A stretch of DNA of 64,000 bases from Siphlonurus alternatus (taxonomy: Eukaryota; Arthropoda; Insecta; Ephemeroptera; Siphlonuridae): positions 22,379,868 to 22,443,867 of the forward strand of contig OX463784.1 in NCBI GenBank assembly GCA_949825025.1. Reading direction: 5' to 3'. This document shows, piece after piece, positions 36,391 to 47,399 of the stretch. The position numbers and the translations under genes are program-made. Below the pieces are notes generated by a model. The model did not search any database. It saw only the letters and a list, made by a program, of their open reading frames with translations, and was not told where the DNA came from. Positions within the stretch are counted from its first letter, which is position 1. Every line of letters begins with the position of its first letter.

Positions 36391-36709
36391 TCGCCTTCTT
36401 TTGGCCGTCTTTTTTTAAATAAAGTTAGTGTCTGCAATTTGCAATAAATGCACTTTTAGTAGTTAACTGCATTTTTAAAATGATTACTGATTACACTTTG
36501 TAATGCTACCAAAATTAAACAAAAATCATATTTAGAGGAAATGGTCCGAAAGCGGAGTTGGTCCGAATCATTTGCAGCGTTGCCACTTTTATCTGACACG
36601 TTTTTAAGAACCCCCCACTCCTCGTTGGCACCGCCTCTTTTTCGGACCAATTCCTTTTCGGACCAATTCCTCTTCGGACCAATTCTCTGGGGCCGTTTTA
36701 TAGATGGAA

Positions 36710-37500
36710 AATCCTATGCAAAAATGATTTTTTCTGTCTTTTAATTGCGTCTATATTATATACATTTGTGGGAGTTAATTTACATTCGAATTTGTATTAA
36801 GTTTTATTTTCTAATTTTATCATAGAATTTCTTCCAGTGTACGTGTCAATATAAAATATATTGCAACAAAGGGAGCACTAAAATTTCTAACAATGAAATT
36901 TAAGAAATTGAATGTTTTTGTCTTTTAAGGAGTTGTGTAATTTGTATGAAATTACTTTATTTTATTAAGTGAAACAAAGTTCGTAAGAAGTTTCATTGAC
37001 AAAATGTAATATATTTGAATTAGTTTGTCCATGCGTACAAGAAATTATGTTCACAAATAATAACGAATGCCTTCTGGCTTGGTTTATTGTAATAAGCTTT
37101 GTGTTTCAATATTTCTACCAGTTATATTGGGTTATGGCTGCTAATATCTTTCATGTAATCGGATGATATGGGGAGTTCAATCCCAGCGACATAAATATAT
37201 ACTGCACATTATTTTTTTTTTTAGATAATATATATTTTTTAATATTAAATATAAATTTTATATTCATATGCGTATGTTGTTTAAATGAAACCAAACAATA
37301 ATTTTGATATGATTAAAAAATTACATTGATTTCAATATAAGATATTATTGTATAATGCAATAATTTATTATAAGCAAAATTTTAATAAAAGTTTAATACA
37401 AAAATTGAAACGTGTTTTAAAAAAAAGCCAACTTAACTCCCAACAATTAATTTCCAAACTCGCATTATATTTCCATACTAAACTGTCACTTTGATTTCCA
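36710..37500. other. AT-rich stretch
   Basis: Nothing recognised. Confidence 0.5.
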
Positions 37501-37640
37501 TGCAATGTTGCTCGACTTTTGTTTTAGCGCTCAATGACGTCACGTCGATTTTTGCTCCTCCTCGCTACAGTTGCGTGTCTCGCTGGACTTATCACCACAT
37601 GACAGATCTACCTACCGACATCACGTTTCATATAATCTAC
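37501..37640. promoter_or_regulatory. GC-richer patch with CRE palindrome
   Basis: TGACGTCA at 37535-37542 within GCGCTCAATGACGTCACGTCG, then CTCCTCCTCGCTACAG. No repeat relative in the window. Regulatory role inferred. Confidence 0.2.
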
Positions 37641-37826
37641 CTTTAATATAGTTGACACCAGATTCATTCAAACAGAATCTCGGTAAGGTGGGGTTTATAT
37701 GGGACGAAAATTGTGGTTATAAATGAAATGGTTAATTTCCGATAAAAAAAAAATCATAAAATATTTGAAAATTTGTTTATTTTTGGAAATTAAACATATG
37801 GTCGTGCATATTATACATTTTATAAT

Positions 37827-37976
37827 GGTTACCAAGATCTTCACCGAGGCGGCTCCAGGCAGCCTCACGCCCAGACGCTTCAGCGCTCACCGTCGCGACC
37901 CTCCTAATCATCGGGGCTTCGCAACCAAAGCCACCCACCTTCTTGCCATTTTCAGGGCAAGTTGAATCTAGTCAGA
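37827..37976 (-). rRNA. 28S rRNA gene fragment (pseudogene piece), D7 region
   Basis: Read on the minus strand it gives CTTGCCCTGAAAATGGC, then GATTAGGAGGGTCGC, CGGTGAGCGCTGAAGCGTCT, GGGCGTGAGGCTGCCTGGAG, CCGCCTCGGTG and AGATCTTGGT. From memory of 28S sequences these follow the large-subunit rRNA around the D7 expansion segment (CTAGCCCTGAAAATGG ... GAGTAGGAGGGTCGC ... CAGATCTTGGTGGT) in the right order. Only ~150 bp is present, several conserved positions are changed and rRNA on either side is missing, so it is a dead fragment. The plus-strand frame at 37723-37965 is its shadow. Confidence 0.85.
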
Positions 37977-39120
37977 ATCCTTGAATTTAAGAAACTGCAA
38001 TGAATTTAAACTTCCAAAACAAATTATCTATATTTCTTACACGCATTTTTTGTAAATTTAATACGAAAATGGTTTTTATGTTTTAAAATGATATAAAACT
38101 GACTATAAAAAGTGTTTAATAAAGGTCAACGTCGCTTCAAAACGTTGTACTTTACGGACTTGGTTTGTAAACATAAATATGAAATTGCACCGAAGCAGAC
38201 AAGTAAGTCGTGTGAAGGTAGCGTGAATTTTCATTGTTGACTTTAATTAATTGTTGCGTAAAATTGTGAGCGTGTTGTCAAAAAAACTGACGCATGACCT
38301 GCACTGATAAAATTAGCTACTAACTCTTTGTCATAAAATGTCCGTTGTTTTTATGTCTTTTTATATCTTTAGCAGTTTTAGCACCCACGCACGCATACAG
38401 CTAGTTAAAAATAAACGTATTAAATTTTAAAATAATTATCATTTATTTATAATTTCATTTATTTATAATTTCATTTTTAAAATATAAATTTTAATTATTA
38501 TGTCATAAATATATTTAAAACGTGTTAATATTTTGTTCAACAAAAATTTGTAAAAACAACTTTATACTATATACTTTATCAATTATATACGTATATTATG
38601 TAATTTAGAAACACGATATTAATGGAATCTCTATTGTATAAATGAAGATTCGTGACGGATCGGTTTAATGACGAAAACATATAAAATATAATTATTTAAA
38701 ATTATGTTGACACCGAAATAAAAAAACAAATGCACATATTTAAAATAATTTATTATTATTATTAATTATTTATAATACAATAGCTTCCAGCCAGGATAAA
38801 TCCCATTGGCCGGTTAGCAATACATCATAATATAGTTGTACATTGTATAAATCCAATAGTAATGATAATTAAAAAGAAAAAATTAAAATTTTAATGTGAT
38901 AGTTCTTTGAAATTTTTTTTAGATTTACCAAACAAAACAATTTATAAGTTTATTATTTAAAGTAATTGACATTATATTATTATCGTAAAGAAAAAAAAAA
39001 TGAAAATAAAGACAAAATTAAAATATTTACACAATTCCAAGTTAAATTCCCTAAGGTTCTATTCTAGGTTCTATTAAAATATTCCTTCCAGTCTTGATAT
39101 TAATGAAAGGTTGCAGCAAG
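37977..39120. other. AT-rich stretch
   Basis: A slightly GC-richer patch at 38140-38330 contains TTTGTAAACATAAATATG (forkhead-like). Otherwise nothing. Confidence 0.45.
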
Positions 39121-39480
39121 TTAAACATTCCACCCTTCTGTTGCTTTCAGTCACGACGAGCCACGCCCCCTCACGTGATCAGCTGACTGTGACGTCACAA
39201 GCTAAATTACTGAGCGAATTTATGTAAAAAGTTAATTGTGTGTGGTACGTTTGCTATGACGAGATTTGAAAATTAAATTATTAAAGTTGGGGCTGTGAAG
39301 TAGTTTGTTGTTTCGTGAATTCTCGGTTGAAATGTGATATAGGTAATGATGCAAACGCACGCGAGCCTCCATAAATATGTAATGGGGAGTTCTGTTAGTT
39401 GAAAACAAATCTTTTATTGACCGCCACGAACGTTTGGCTTAAATTGTCAGCAGATAATGTAAGTGGCCTCGTTTGCCTAC
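39121..39480. promoter_or_regulatory. Island with E-box and CRE palindromes
   Basis: GCCACGCCCCCTCACGTGAT carries CACGTG and is followed within 20 bases by TGACGTCA (39190-39197). Mixed-composition DNA continues with GCACGCGAGCCTCC and CCATAAATATG. No open frame. Candidate enhancer. Confidence 0.25.
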
Positions 39481-40355
39481 AGGAAGTTATAACAAGATGT
39501 AATAACACAGTAAATTAAAGGACACGTTAAATTATTATTTTTTTATTTTATTTTTTTTGACAATCATGAAAATAACTTATTTCAAATTGTGGACCCCCCC
39601 CCCTTCCTCCAAATATTTGACCTCTGTAACATCTGTTGTCACACTTGTCAAGTATTCATGCCAAAAATTTTAATACCATATCTATTTATTTTCTAATGCC
39701 AATAAATATTTTTAAAACAAATCATATCAATAGTTAGTAAAACACGTTTCTTTAAAACATATCCTTTACTCCAATGTCGACTTGCAGCAATTTTAGAAAA
39801 TGTAAATGAAATAATTAGCCACATTATAACAAATTGCTACTTAAATTATAAAAATATATTTTTAATTTTAAAATTTAATTTTTATTTTTCAACTTAAAAA
39901 TTTATTTAAATATTTAAGAAGAAAAATAATTTAAATCTTGTTTTATATATGAAAATTATTAATTATTTAAAGTTGAATGACACATTCTTCCCTCCTCCTC
40001 AAATGACATTATTGTTAAAATATAATGCTGTGGATGGTTTTTTATATTCATTACTCAATTTAAACAAAGACTGCAAACGGGAAATTTTCCGAGGTGACTA
40101 GTTTACCACGATATAACTATAATAAAAGCGTTAAACAAATTACTTACATAGCATACATGCAAAAGTAGACACTTTATGAATAGGGTATTGAGACAGTAAA
40201 ATAAAATGTCATATTTCCACGATATAAATAGCATGAAAGTAACTTTGATATTAATTGTATGCATACTACATGCTGCATCATTTCTTAAAGTGCAGTTTTT
40301 TGCAAGCTCTAATTATATAACATAATACCACAGTAAAATAGAGCTCTGTTTCCAC
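39481..40355. other. AT-rich stretch with a C-run and a family P fragment
   Basis: A run of ten or so C at about 39594-39603. At 40069-40100 GCAAACGGGAAATTTTCCGAGGTGA matches one half of palindromic family P. Confidence 0.5.
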
Positions 40356-40780
40356 TCAGCCGGCCAGGCAGGTGTTTTAAGAAAACAAAGACACCAACCG
40401 ACGACAATGGCAATTACCTGACGCCTTCTCCCCCCGTGTATTAAATTCAAGAAAAGTCGTGCGGCTTAAAACCAGTAGAGATGTTTGTTTTTACCGAGTC
40501 CTTTGTTCACTGAAATAGTTCCAACAGAAAAAAACATTGTCGACACACCCCAACTTTTCTCCTACAGTGAGATTAGCTTTTTTTCTAAATTATTAATCGA
40601 GCTCTCTACATAATAATATTAACTTTATATCAGATTACATTTTCACGGCTGTTCTTGCTAAACTTGCTCCTCGGTGCTGCATTTTACATTGTTTTTCTCC
40701 CTCTTTCTGCAAGTGTTTAAACAAATATGAGCCACGAATACCCACAGGGAGGCCACCTTTCTTTTACTGGATGAAATTTG
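40356..40780. promoter_or_regulatory. GC-richer patch, possible conserved non-coding DNA
   Basis: Includes CAGCCGGCCAGGCAGG, GACGCCTTCTCCCCCCG and AAACAAAGACACC. No repeat relative, no frame. Confidence 0.15.
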
Positions 40781-40961
40781 TCAATATAGAACATGCATTT
40801 ATTTTTTTAAGTAAAAAACAATTAAAAATACTATAATTATGTGAAATTAAATTTCATGTTTTTTACTATCTTAAATATACATTATCGTAGTTTGCAGTAC
40901 TCGATTAATTTACATTTTTTTCATTTCATTCTTGAATTTTAGAATTGCTAAAATGGTGCAC

Positions 40962-40962
<1 letters not shown>

Positions 40963-40992
<30 letters not shown>
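40963..40992. repeat. Poly-T run (30)
   Basis: Thirty consecutive T. It might be the tail of a minus-strand retrotransposed piece, but no body is recognisable to its right. Confidence 0.9.
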
Positions 40993-40997
<5 letters not shown>

Positions 40998-41420
40998 CTT
41001 TTAGTATACAATTTATGGCGAAAAATAATAAAATATTTATTTTAAAAATTATGCACATTATTTAATAAGTACTATTTTTTATTATATGGTAGTATTAGCT
41101 TTTATATATTAAAATAATTTTTATTATATTATGAATTTCTCATTACAGCGTACAGAGAATTGATTTGTTTAGTAATTAGATTAACTATAAACTATATTAT
41201 AAATATTTTCATTTCCAATATGTGACATGTTTTTAAGCAAGACAATTTTATTTATGTTATGAATGATAATATACAAAATGTTAACAAATTAAGGATCAAT
41301 TTAATTAAGAAAAAACATAATTTGACTATAATAGAAGCAAATAGCTTCCTCAAGTCACATATATAGCATAAACTTTAAGAAGAAAATGAAATAATGCTTT
41401 TTATTTTCTTGAACTGAACC
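40993..41420. other. AT-rich stretch
   Basis: Nothing recognised. Confidence 0.5.
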
Positions 41421-41424
41421 CTGC

Positions 41425-41725
41425 TTTTGGGTACTGGTCACAAGAATTTTGATTTAATTTTCGACTGCAATCTCTTCATAAACAGCAGTGATAAAAATTA
41501 TTTTGTTGATACCTTCAAAACAGGGGTGACCCTCTATGGCAATTTAATTCAACCCATGTAGTATTTGCCTGGTTGCAACTAAGGAAACTAAGGAAACCAT
41601 GGAAATTTCAATCAGGATGACCGGTATCGATCACTTTCCGAATGCACGAGAGGATGTTCGTTGGCAACCGCCATGTGAAAAAGTTTGGCGGTGTCTGGGA
41701 TCGAACTCACGACCACCAGATAAAA
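41425..41725 (-). mobile_element. tRNA-type SINE, 5'-truncated, old
   Basis: On the minus strand it begins CTGGTGGTCGTGAGTTCGATCCCAG, which holds a B-box (GAGTTCGATCC) of a tRNA-like head whose A-box half is lost. It continues with CTCTCGTGCATTCGGAAAG, the central domain TTTCCATGGTTTCCTTAG and CAACCAGGCAAATA, and ends TTCTTGTGACCAGTACCC. This is the most complete member of the degraded SINE family seen at 9155, 47937 and 51325. Confidence 0.65.
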
Positions 41726-42310
41726 ATAAAAAATAGGTACTAATTAATTCTTAAATAAATAGACTAAAACTAATATTACAGAACGTTTTTCTGGCCTCTC
41801 CTATACATAAGGAAGCTGCTTTTGATGTAAGTTAATCCGCTTTGGTGCGGCTGTGGGAAAAACGTTTTTGAGACTTTTTAAGTCGAGCAAGCAACCTGAT
41901 AAGTGCACACTTGTGTAGCTCCCTTGCATCTGTCTGGCACACAGTGTAAACATTGGACGGACTCTGTGGTTAAATTTTTAAACCCAAACCAGAAACAATG
42001 AACAGGAGTGCTTGGCCTTACGGCGATTTGATATCTATTAGCAAAATATTAATTGTTCTCCAATTATAATAACGTTAGAAGCTCTTATCGGTGTGTTATT
42101 AATATTTGTTTTATTATTACATTGTTCTGAATTAATTATATTACTATACTTACAATTAATTACTTATAAAATATATACTTATTATGAGTTATAATGCTTG
42201 AAAGGTGAAATTAAAAAAATTAGCCTGCATTTGCCTACTTTACAAACACCTGATTTTTCATCTTCTTTAAAACAAAATTTTAACTAATAATTAAACTGAG
42301 GTTTATTAAA
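41726..42310. other. Mixed then AT-rich stretch
   Basis: 41790-42020 is less AT-rich (TTAATCCGCTTTGGTGCGGC, a small hairpin) with no repeat relative. The rest is AT-rich. No gene. Confidence 0.4.
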
Positions 42311-42359
42311 TATGGTAATAATTTACACGCATGTTGATTTTCATTTCATAATTTTTAAA

Positions 42360-42530
42360 ACTCCACTCCTTCACGCTCGACCAACGCGGGGCTACTCAGC
42401 GGCTTGGACAAGCAGGAGAGGGGGGGGGGGGGGGAATTACGTCCGTCCGAGTGGAGGTTTGACATTTGAGTCGACAACAGCTTCTCCACCGACTATCAGG
42501 GGGGGGGGGGATTTATCCACTAAATGATAA
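42360..42530. other. GC-rich patch with two long G-runs
   Basis: Fifteen G at 42420-42434 and twelve G at 42499-42510, separated by a CpG-containing stretch. Long G-runs can form quadruplexes. The plus-strand frame across it is low complexity and not a gene. Confidence 0.6.
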
Positions 42531-42980
42531 ACCTGAAATAACTAGGCCAATAATATGGTTGAACTTTGTCTTTATATAGAGGCTTCAAGCTTCAAGTGTC
42601 CCCCGTCGAGAAAATTTTCTCTATAAGAAACACCATCCTACAATATTTGACTTTTTTCTTGCAGTAACTATTAAAGGTATTAATTTCTTCTGATAATGAA
42701 AACTTCTATGATGCCAAAAAAGCAATTTAGAGTAGATGGACGATGGGAACACCGTAAAATCAGCTGACTAAAAGCCTCTATACCTTCTTTATTACGGTAA
42801 CAAATGTAACAATGAAAGCTATATTTGATTGCCACCTCTTGGCGAGCAAACTTTTCAGTATCGTTGATTGCATTAATATTTCTTCATATATAGTTAATAT
42901 TTGTATGAAAGTTTTTTTAATGAACAAATACAGTTAACAATGCAGCATATATTGTTTATGTAACACATACTTCTTGATGA
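42531..42980. other. Unassigned stretch
   Basis: Moderately AT-rich. No gene or repeat recognised. Confidence 0.45.
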
Positions 42981-42986
42981 CAGATA

Positions 42987-43199
42987 CAGTCAAATTTATA
43001 TGATATTCCCACCGGAAGTAGTCGGAAGTGAGAAGTTTTTGGTCATCTTTTTCATGTCTGAGTCTTGAAAATATGCAAACATGTTTGTACACTTCTTACA
43101 AACCTGTAACCAAAATTTAAAAATGCAAATACTAATAGAAAGGTCAGAAACCTCTCACTTCCGGGTACTTCCGGTGGGAACATAAAATTAATTTGACTG
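42987..43199. mobile_element. CAGTC-type MITE, copy 4 (best preserved)
   Basis: CAGTCAAATTTATATGATAT pairs with AAAATTAATTTGACTG. The subterminal CCCACCGGAAGTAGTCGG pairs with CCGGGTACTTCCGGTGGG. TA lies on both sides (42985-42986, 43200-43201). At 213 bp it is the reference copy for the family. Confidence 0.85.
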
Positions 43200-43331
43200 T
43201 ATGTACTATCGCATGCACTACCTGAAAAATATATTAACAAAAATTGCTCTATTAAAGAGCACCTTAACATAATCGTCCTTCTTCAGTACTTCATATAAAT
43301 GGTGTTATCAAAAACGTAAGACGTTTTTTGA

Positions 43332-43470
43332 AGATTTTCTGCAAACATTCTTGAAGAAAAGTTTAATTTCATTCAAATATTCCCGCAAGTCCCACGAGAG
43401 TGCTGTGAGATTTGTGCTGAAGACTTTAATGGCGAAGTCGTGTACTACCAAGTGCAGAAAAAAGACGTGG
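43332..43470 (+). CDS. Possible internal coding exon, Cys-rich peptide, unknown
   Basis: Between an in-frame TGA (43329) and TAA (43476) one plus-strand frame is open for 48 codons and reads VPRECCEICAEDFNGEVVYY then QVQKKDVG. Codons are not AT-biased, unlike the flanks. A consensus-like donor (GACGTGG followed by GTAAAT at 43471) ends it just before the stop. Possible acceptors include AAACATTCTTGAAG ending at 43356. The CC..C spacing and acidic/aromatic pattern look like real protein, but I recognise no family. Other frames here are also open, so the frame choice is uncertain. Confidence 0.3.
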
Positions 43471-43561
43471 GTAAATAAATTCAGAAATACTGCCATTGTT
43501 AGCAACAATGGACTTGACCGAAAAACAATAAGAGATAACAATCAAATAATTTGTCAATGAT

Positions 43562-43900
43562 ATGGTTCCTATCTTTTAATTAATCTTTATATTTATTCAA
43601 TCTTATATTTATAAGAATTTTATAAATAATTCATATTAAAAGTAATTGCATTTTTATTTAAGTGAAGGTCATAATTTTGTTGATTATTGTTTAGAAATTC
43701 TTTTAGTGTCAAATTAAAAATTTAAAATATTTATAGAAAGTAAGACTTTTAATTAAAATCTTTTTAATGCAAATTTAATATTAATTGTTTTAGTAATTGA
43801 AATATATTTTTAATCAATAAAAAAGTAATTAAATTTTTGCGTTTTAAATCTGATATTACTGATAAAAATTGGTCAGTATCCATCAGAAAAATTATATAGT
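43562..43900. other. AT-rich stretch
   Basis: Nothing recognised. Confidence 0.5.
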
Positions 43901-43995
43901 CGCCATGTTCGTTTGCTAATTTTGACTCCTGCTACAACCACCGCGCATTGGCGCGCAACCCTTCTGCGCACGTTTTTTCGGCTCGAAGTCAAAAC

Positions 43996-44781
43996 CAGAG
44001 CGTACTTGAGTAGGAGGCCAAAACCCAGCCGGCGCGATCGTCATCTGTCGAGACATTAGCCGTCCGGAATTTAAAAAATAACATGCAATGTAATCGGGAG
44101 GAAATATTTTTTTTTAAATATTTACTTGATATTAATGAAGGTGTCTTGTAGTGCGATAATACTTCAATGTAGTCTCCCGTTTGCTAATTATTTTATTTAG
44201 TTCATAAATATCATACTTCTTGAGAAATAAGACGGTAAAGTTAGGGCGGGAACTTGGTTCTATCTTCCAAGCTTTAGTAATGTATCATGACGTCACGAAA
44301 TATTGAAATTACAAAAGTACTTGAATCAACTTTCATACATTATTTTCGATGTAGTAAATAACTTCACTTGATATATACAAAGTATAGAAAATGCAATTAA
44401 GTAAAGTGAAAGTCACTCGCTATGAAGAAAGGCTTTCAATGTTCATATGACGTCATCGCCAGTAAACTGACTTTTATTACTTCGCGCATGGCGGCGCATG
44501 CGCAGATGTAACAGAAGTAGCAGAAGTCGGGTTCATAAAAGTTTAATTTAAGTGTATTAATATTGTTTTTGCGTGAAAAAAAAGGTTGTCCAGTAAGATT
44601 AAACTATATTAGAGTTAAACTTGTTTCATTTTGAAAACTCTAGCATACAGCGTAATTGTCGTAAACCGCGACCAAAGTGAAGTCCTCTCCCATTTGATTA
44701 CACGCAAACCTGCTGCTCAGTAGGACGGCTATTGAAAAGTGGGCGCGGTCGTGTTGTGGCCTTCTACTCAAGTTCGCTCTG
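43996..44781. mobile_element. 786-bp element with CAGAGCG ends and 7-bp target duplication
   Basis: CAGAGCGTACTTGAGTAG at the left pairs with CTACTCAAGTTCGCTCTG at the right, continuing to GGCCAAAAC / GTTGTGGCC and GGCGCGATCG / GGGCGCGGTCG. TCAAAAC flanks both ends (43989-43995 and 44782-44788). Two TGACGTCA palindromes lie inside (44288, 44448), along with GC-rich subterminal blocks. No transposase. The CAGAG end resembles hAT elements but these usually make 8-bp duplications; the superfamily is open. A 27-bp relative is at 56188. Confidence 0.8.
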
Positions 44782-44799
44782 TCAAAACACTACTACCGC

Positions 44800-45615
44800 G
44801 AAATTCTTGAGATGCTCTTTAATTAAACTGACCCAAGGCAAATAATAAAATTTTTATAGCAGCAAACGTAAAAGGTTAGTTCCAATACGTAATTTTAAAT
44901 TTGCAAACATAACTTATTTAGAGGGTTAACAATAAGCGATCGAAAAATTGCTCCGTATAGGATCTTACGTGCGCCCAATCTTTTTTTGTAAGTAAATGGG
45001 AGGACAAAGGATTGGTGATGTCATCATGGATGCTGACCAAATCTTGATTTCAAATTTATTTTATCTGTTATGTTTATTAAATTTCCTTTGCTGCTATAAC
45101 AACGATATAATAAATTGAAAATTTTATAATTAGTATAGTAGTGTTGTAAAATATAGTAGAATCATTGGCATCATTGGTATGGTTTTCATATTAATTTGAC
45201 AATCAAGTCATACTAAGGAGTATTTAAGTAACTCCTGCAGTACATAATTATCACGTACTTACTGCAATAACAAGTATTCAAAGTTTTTCGCTTCGTTTTT
45301 TTATTTCTTTTTTTGTAATTATCAGTGTACACACAAAAAGTACGCACAATTACATGTAAGTGGATATCTCTTCTCATGATAAAGAAGTCATCAAAATTGA
45401 GATAATTTAGTTAGTAAAAAGTAAAATCATTTTATTTTATTGAAAGTCACGGTTGTTCTTAGAAAAATTTTTCACCAGGCGGTATCGCTAGAAAGTATTT
45501 TATTCTTCTTATTTTAATAATCTAAAGTAGCATTTTATCGCTTGCCGTCTGTCATATCCATATACACAGGTACAAGTTTTGTATCTGAGCTTAGTCAATT
45601 AGGAACATCGACAAG
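44800..45615. other. AT-rich stretch
   Basis: No gene or repeat recognised. Confidence 0.5.
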
Positions 45616-45621
45616 TGAATA

Positions 45622-45826
45622 CAGTCAAATTTATTGTATATTCTTTCCGTAAATGTGAAGTTTACAGCTCTTCTGTTTATAATTCAGTTTTGAAACTTTA
45701 CAGAGTGGTTTGAAGTAGAAGTATAGAACTATGTGTAAAATATTGTAACGTTGAAATATGAATAGGAAGATCAGAAACCTTACACTTCCGGCTACTTCCA
45801 GAGGGAATATTATGTAAATTTGACTG
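45622..45826. mobile_element. CAGTC-type MITE, copy 5
   Basis: CAGTCAAATTTATTGTATAT pairs with TATGTAAATTTGACTG, flanked by TA on both sides (45620-45621, 45827-45828). The right subterminal block CTTCCGGCTACTTCCAGAGGG is intact; the left is decayed. Confidence 0.8.
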
Positions 45827-45884
45827 TATGTTATGTGAAAACGTAGTTCTCAAATATACATGGTCATCGGTAAAGTTCAAGATA

Positions 45885-46301
45885 CAGTCAATTTAATTTC
45901 CTACCTCAACCGGAAGTCAAGTTTCTTGCTGTTATAGGTATTTTAATTAGATTAAGTGTTGATTAAAATTAAAGAATGATGCACATAAGATACAAGTTTA
46001 TTAAAATATTTTTTATTTCCTTAAAATAAATATACATATACATATAGTCAAATAAAACCCTACCCAAAACATTACTTTAATTTTCGAAGCATATTATGTA
46101 AAGTATTCAAACATTGGTAGAAAAGATTTTAACGACCCTTCTCACTGGTGCAAAATGAACCGAAGATTTCCGAACATAATCAATTAATTTTTAACTAAAT
46201 TGACCATAACAAAAGCGAAGTAAGATGGTAATGCATTGTTATAATACGAAGCTGAAATTTAGATCTTCAAACTTCCGGTGAATTTAAAATTAATTTGACT
46301 G
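45885..46301. mobile_element. CAGTC-type MITE, copy 6, longer version
   Basis: CAGTCAATTTAATTTCCTAC pairs with AAAATTAATTTGACTG, and CCGGAAGTCAAG pairs with AACTTCCGGTG. TA flanks both ends. At 417 bp it is about twice the usual size, through extra internal sequence. Confidence 0.65.
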
Positions 46302-47060
46302 TATTATATAAAGGTGAACAGAGGTACCTTTCTCATGCTTTAATAGCTTTATTAAAATTTTCAATTTCCGGTTCTCTTAAATTTAATTCAACTATATTGA
46401 AGATAAAATAGACACTTTTAGTATTATTTTTTATTGGTTTTACAAAATTTAATCTATTTATTATTATTTTTTTCAATTTCCTTTCTCTTAAATTTAATTC
46501 AACTATATTGAAGGTAAAATACAAAGACACTTTTAAGAGTCTCGTGTTTTATTAGCTTTACCAAAGTGATGCCGATTTATAGATCACTAAACTTAGAGTC
46601 GTCTCATCTTACGTAACATGCTACAAAACTTTTTTTATTATTTATTTTTTTTTTAGGAATTTTGATTTTTACGATCGTGTTATATGTCAAAACAAAAGTA
46701 TAAAATTTCATGCATGAAAATTGTCGAGTTTTTACCTGTCCAGGTAACATCTTGATGATAAATGAAGACATTAAATTTTTATTGCATTTCCAGACTTGTT
46801 TTTTTACCAAACATAATTTATTTTAAAAGAGTTAAAAAGTTTTTGGTATCATTTTTTTAAAGTTAACTTTAATGTATTTTAAGATTGATTTATTATGTTT
46901 ATTTCATTCTTGATTGAGTCAATAATAATAAATTATAATATAAATGCATTACCGTTTGTTTACATTCATTTATCAATAGTTGATGCAAATTAGTACAAAC
47001 TTATAACTGTAACTTGCAGTATTGGACGTTTATATCAGTTTTCGCAGGAAAACTCTTATT
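46302..47060. other. AT-rich stretch with a short direct repeat
   Basis: CTCTTAAATTTAATTCAACT followed by ATATTGAAG occurs twice, at about 46373 and 46485, a ~112-bp apart duplication. No gene. Confidence 0.5.
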
Positions 47061-47062
47061 AA

Positions 47063-47396
47063 AATGGAGTATTGACCTCAATTTCTTTTATTGCAGAAAT
47101 GGATAGAACGTTCAAAGTTATGCTACCCTGATTTTTTTCAGATTTTTTAGAACCCCGGAACTATTTTTAAAAAATTATTGAAAGTTCTTTTAATGACGTC
47201 ACGAGACGCCGCTCCTTGAGAAAAAAAAATAGGACTTGCCGCCTCGTGACGTCATAAAAAGGACTTTCAATATTTTTTTAAAAATAATTCCCGGTCTCTA
47301 AAAAATCTGAAAAAAATTAGGATAGCATATCTTTGCGTGCTCTATCCATTTCTGTAATAAAAAAAAATGAGGTCGATACTCCATTAGTTCCACTAT
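47063..47396. mobile_element. 334-bp hairpin element, family H2, copy 2
   Basis: AATGGAGTATTGACCTCAAT pairs with TGAGGTCGATACTCCATT, and GCAGAAATGGATAGAACG pairs with the mirrored CTCTATCCATTTCTG. The centre has an inner inverted pair TGACGTCACGAGACGCC / GCCTCGTGACGTCA, so each arm carries a CRE palindrome (47194 and 47247). Arms are shared with 33211-33543, though the outermost ~40 bases differ. Confidence 0.75.
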
Positions 47397-47399
47397 AAA

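Larger units (their letters stand above)
34476..36694. mobile_element. 2.2-kb DNA element with mirror arrays of a GGTCCGAA motif
   Basis: Perfect 9-bp direct repeats GTTTTATAG flank it (34467-34475 and 36695-36703), which defines the ends as GGCTCC and GGGGCC. The ends then carry three close copies of GGAATTGGTCCGAA. Both arms share a unique block (34530-34780, mirrored at 36380-36650) and then an array of ~36-bp units, GGAATTGGTCCGAAAGCTTT plus a short AT-rich spacer: about 13 units on the left (34779-35220) and about 10 on the right (36067-36390). The middle (35370-36060) is AT-rich with no transposase. 9-bp duplications and long inverted ends fit Mutator-like (MULE) elements. The Asn-Trp-Ser-Glu peptide repeats read from it are artefacts. 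Confidence 0.85.

Noticed and set aside
36087..36437. 116-residue frame of repeated Arg-Asn-Trp-Ser-Glu
   Set aside because: Product of the 36-bp array in the 2.2-kb element; a 36-bp unit keeps frame automatically.
37723..37965. 80-residue plus-strand frame with Arg/Pro-rich end
   Set aside because: It is the antisense reading of the 28S rRNA fragment.
43308..43541. 77-residue minus-strand frame overlapping the Cys-rich exon candidate
   Set aside because: No domain and no splice support; kept only as a reason for caution about the plus-strand call.
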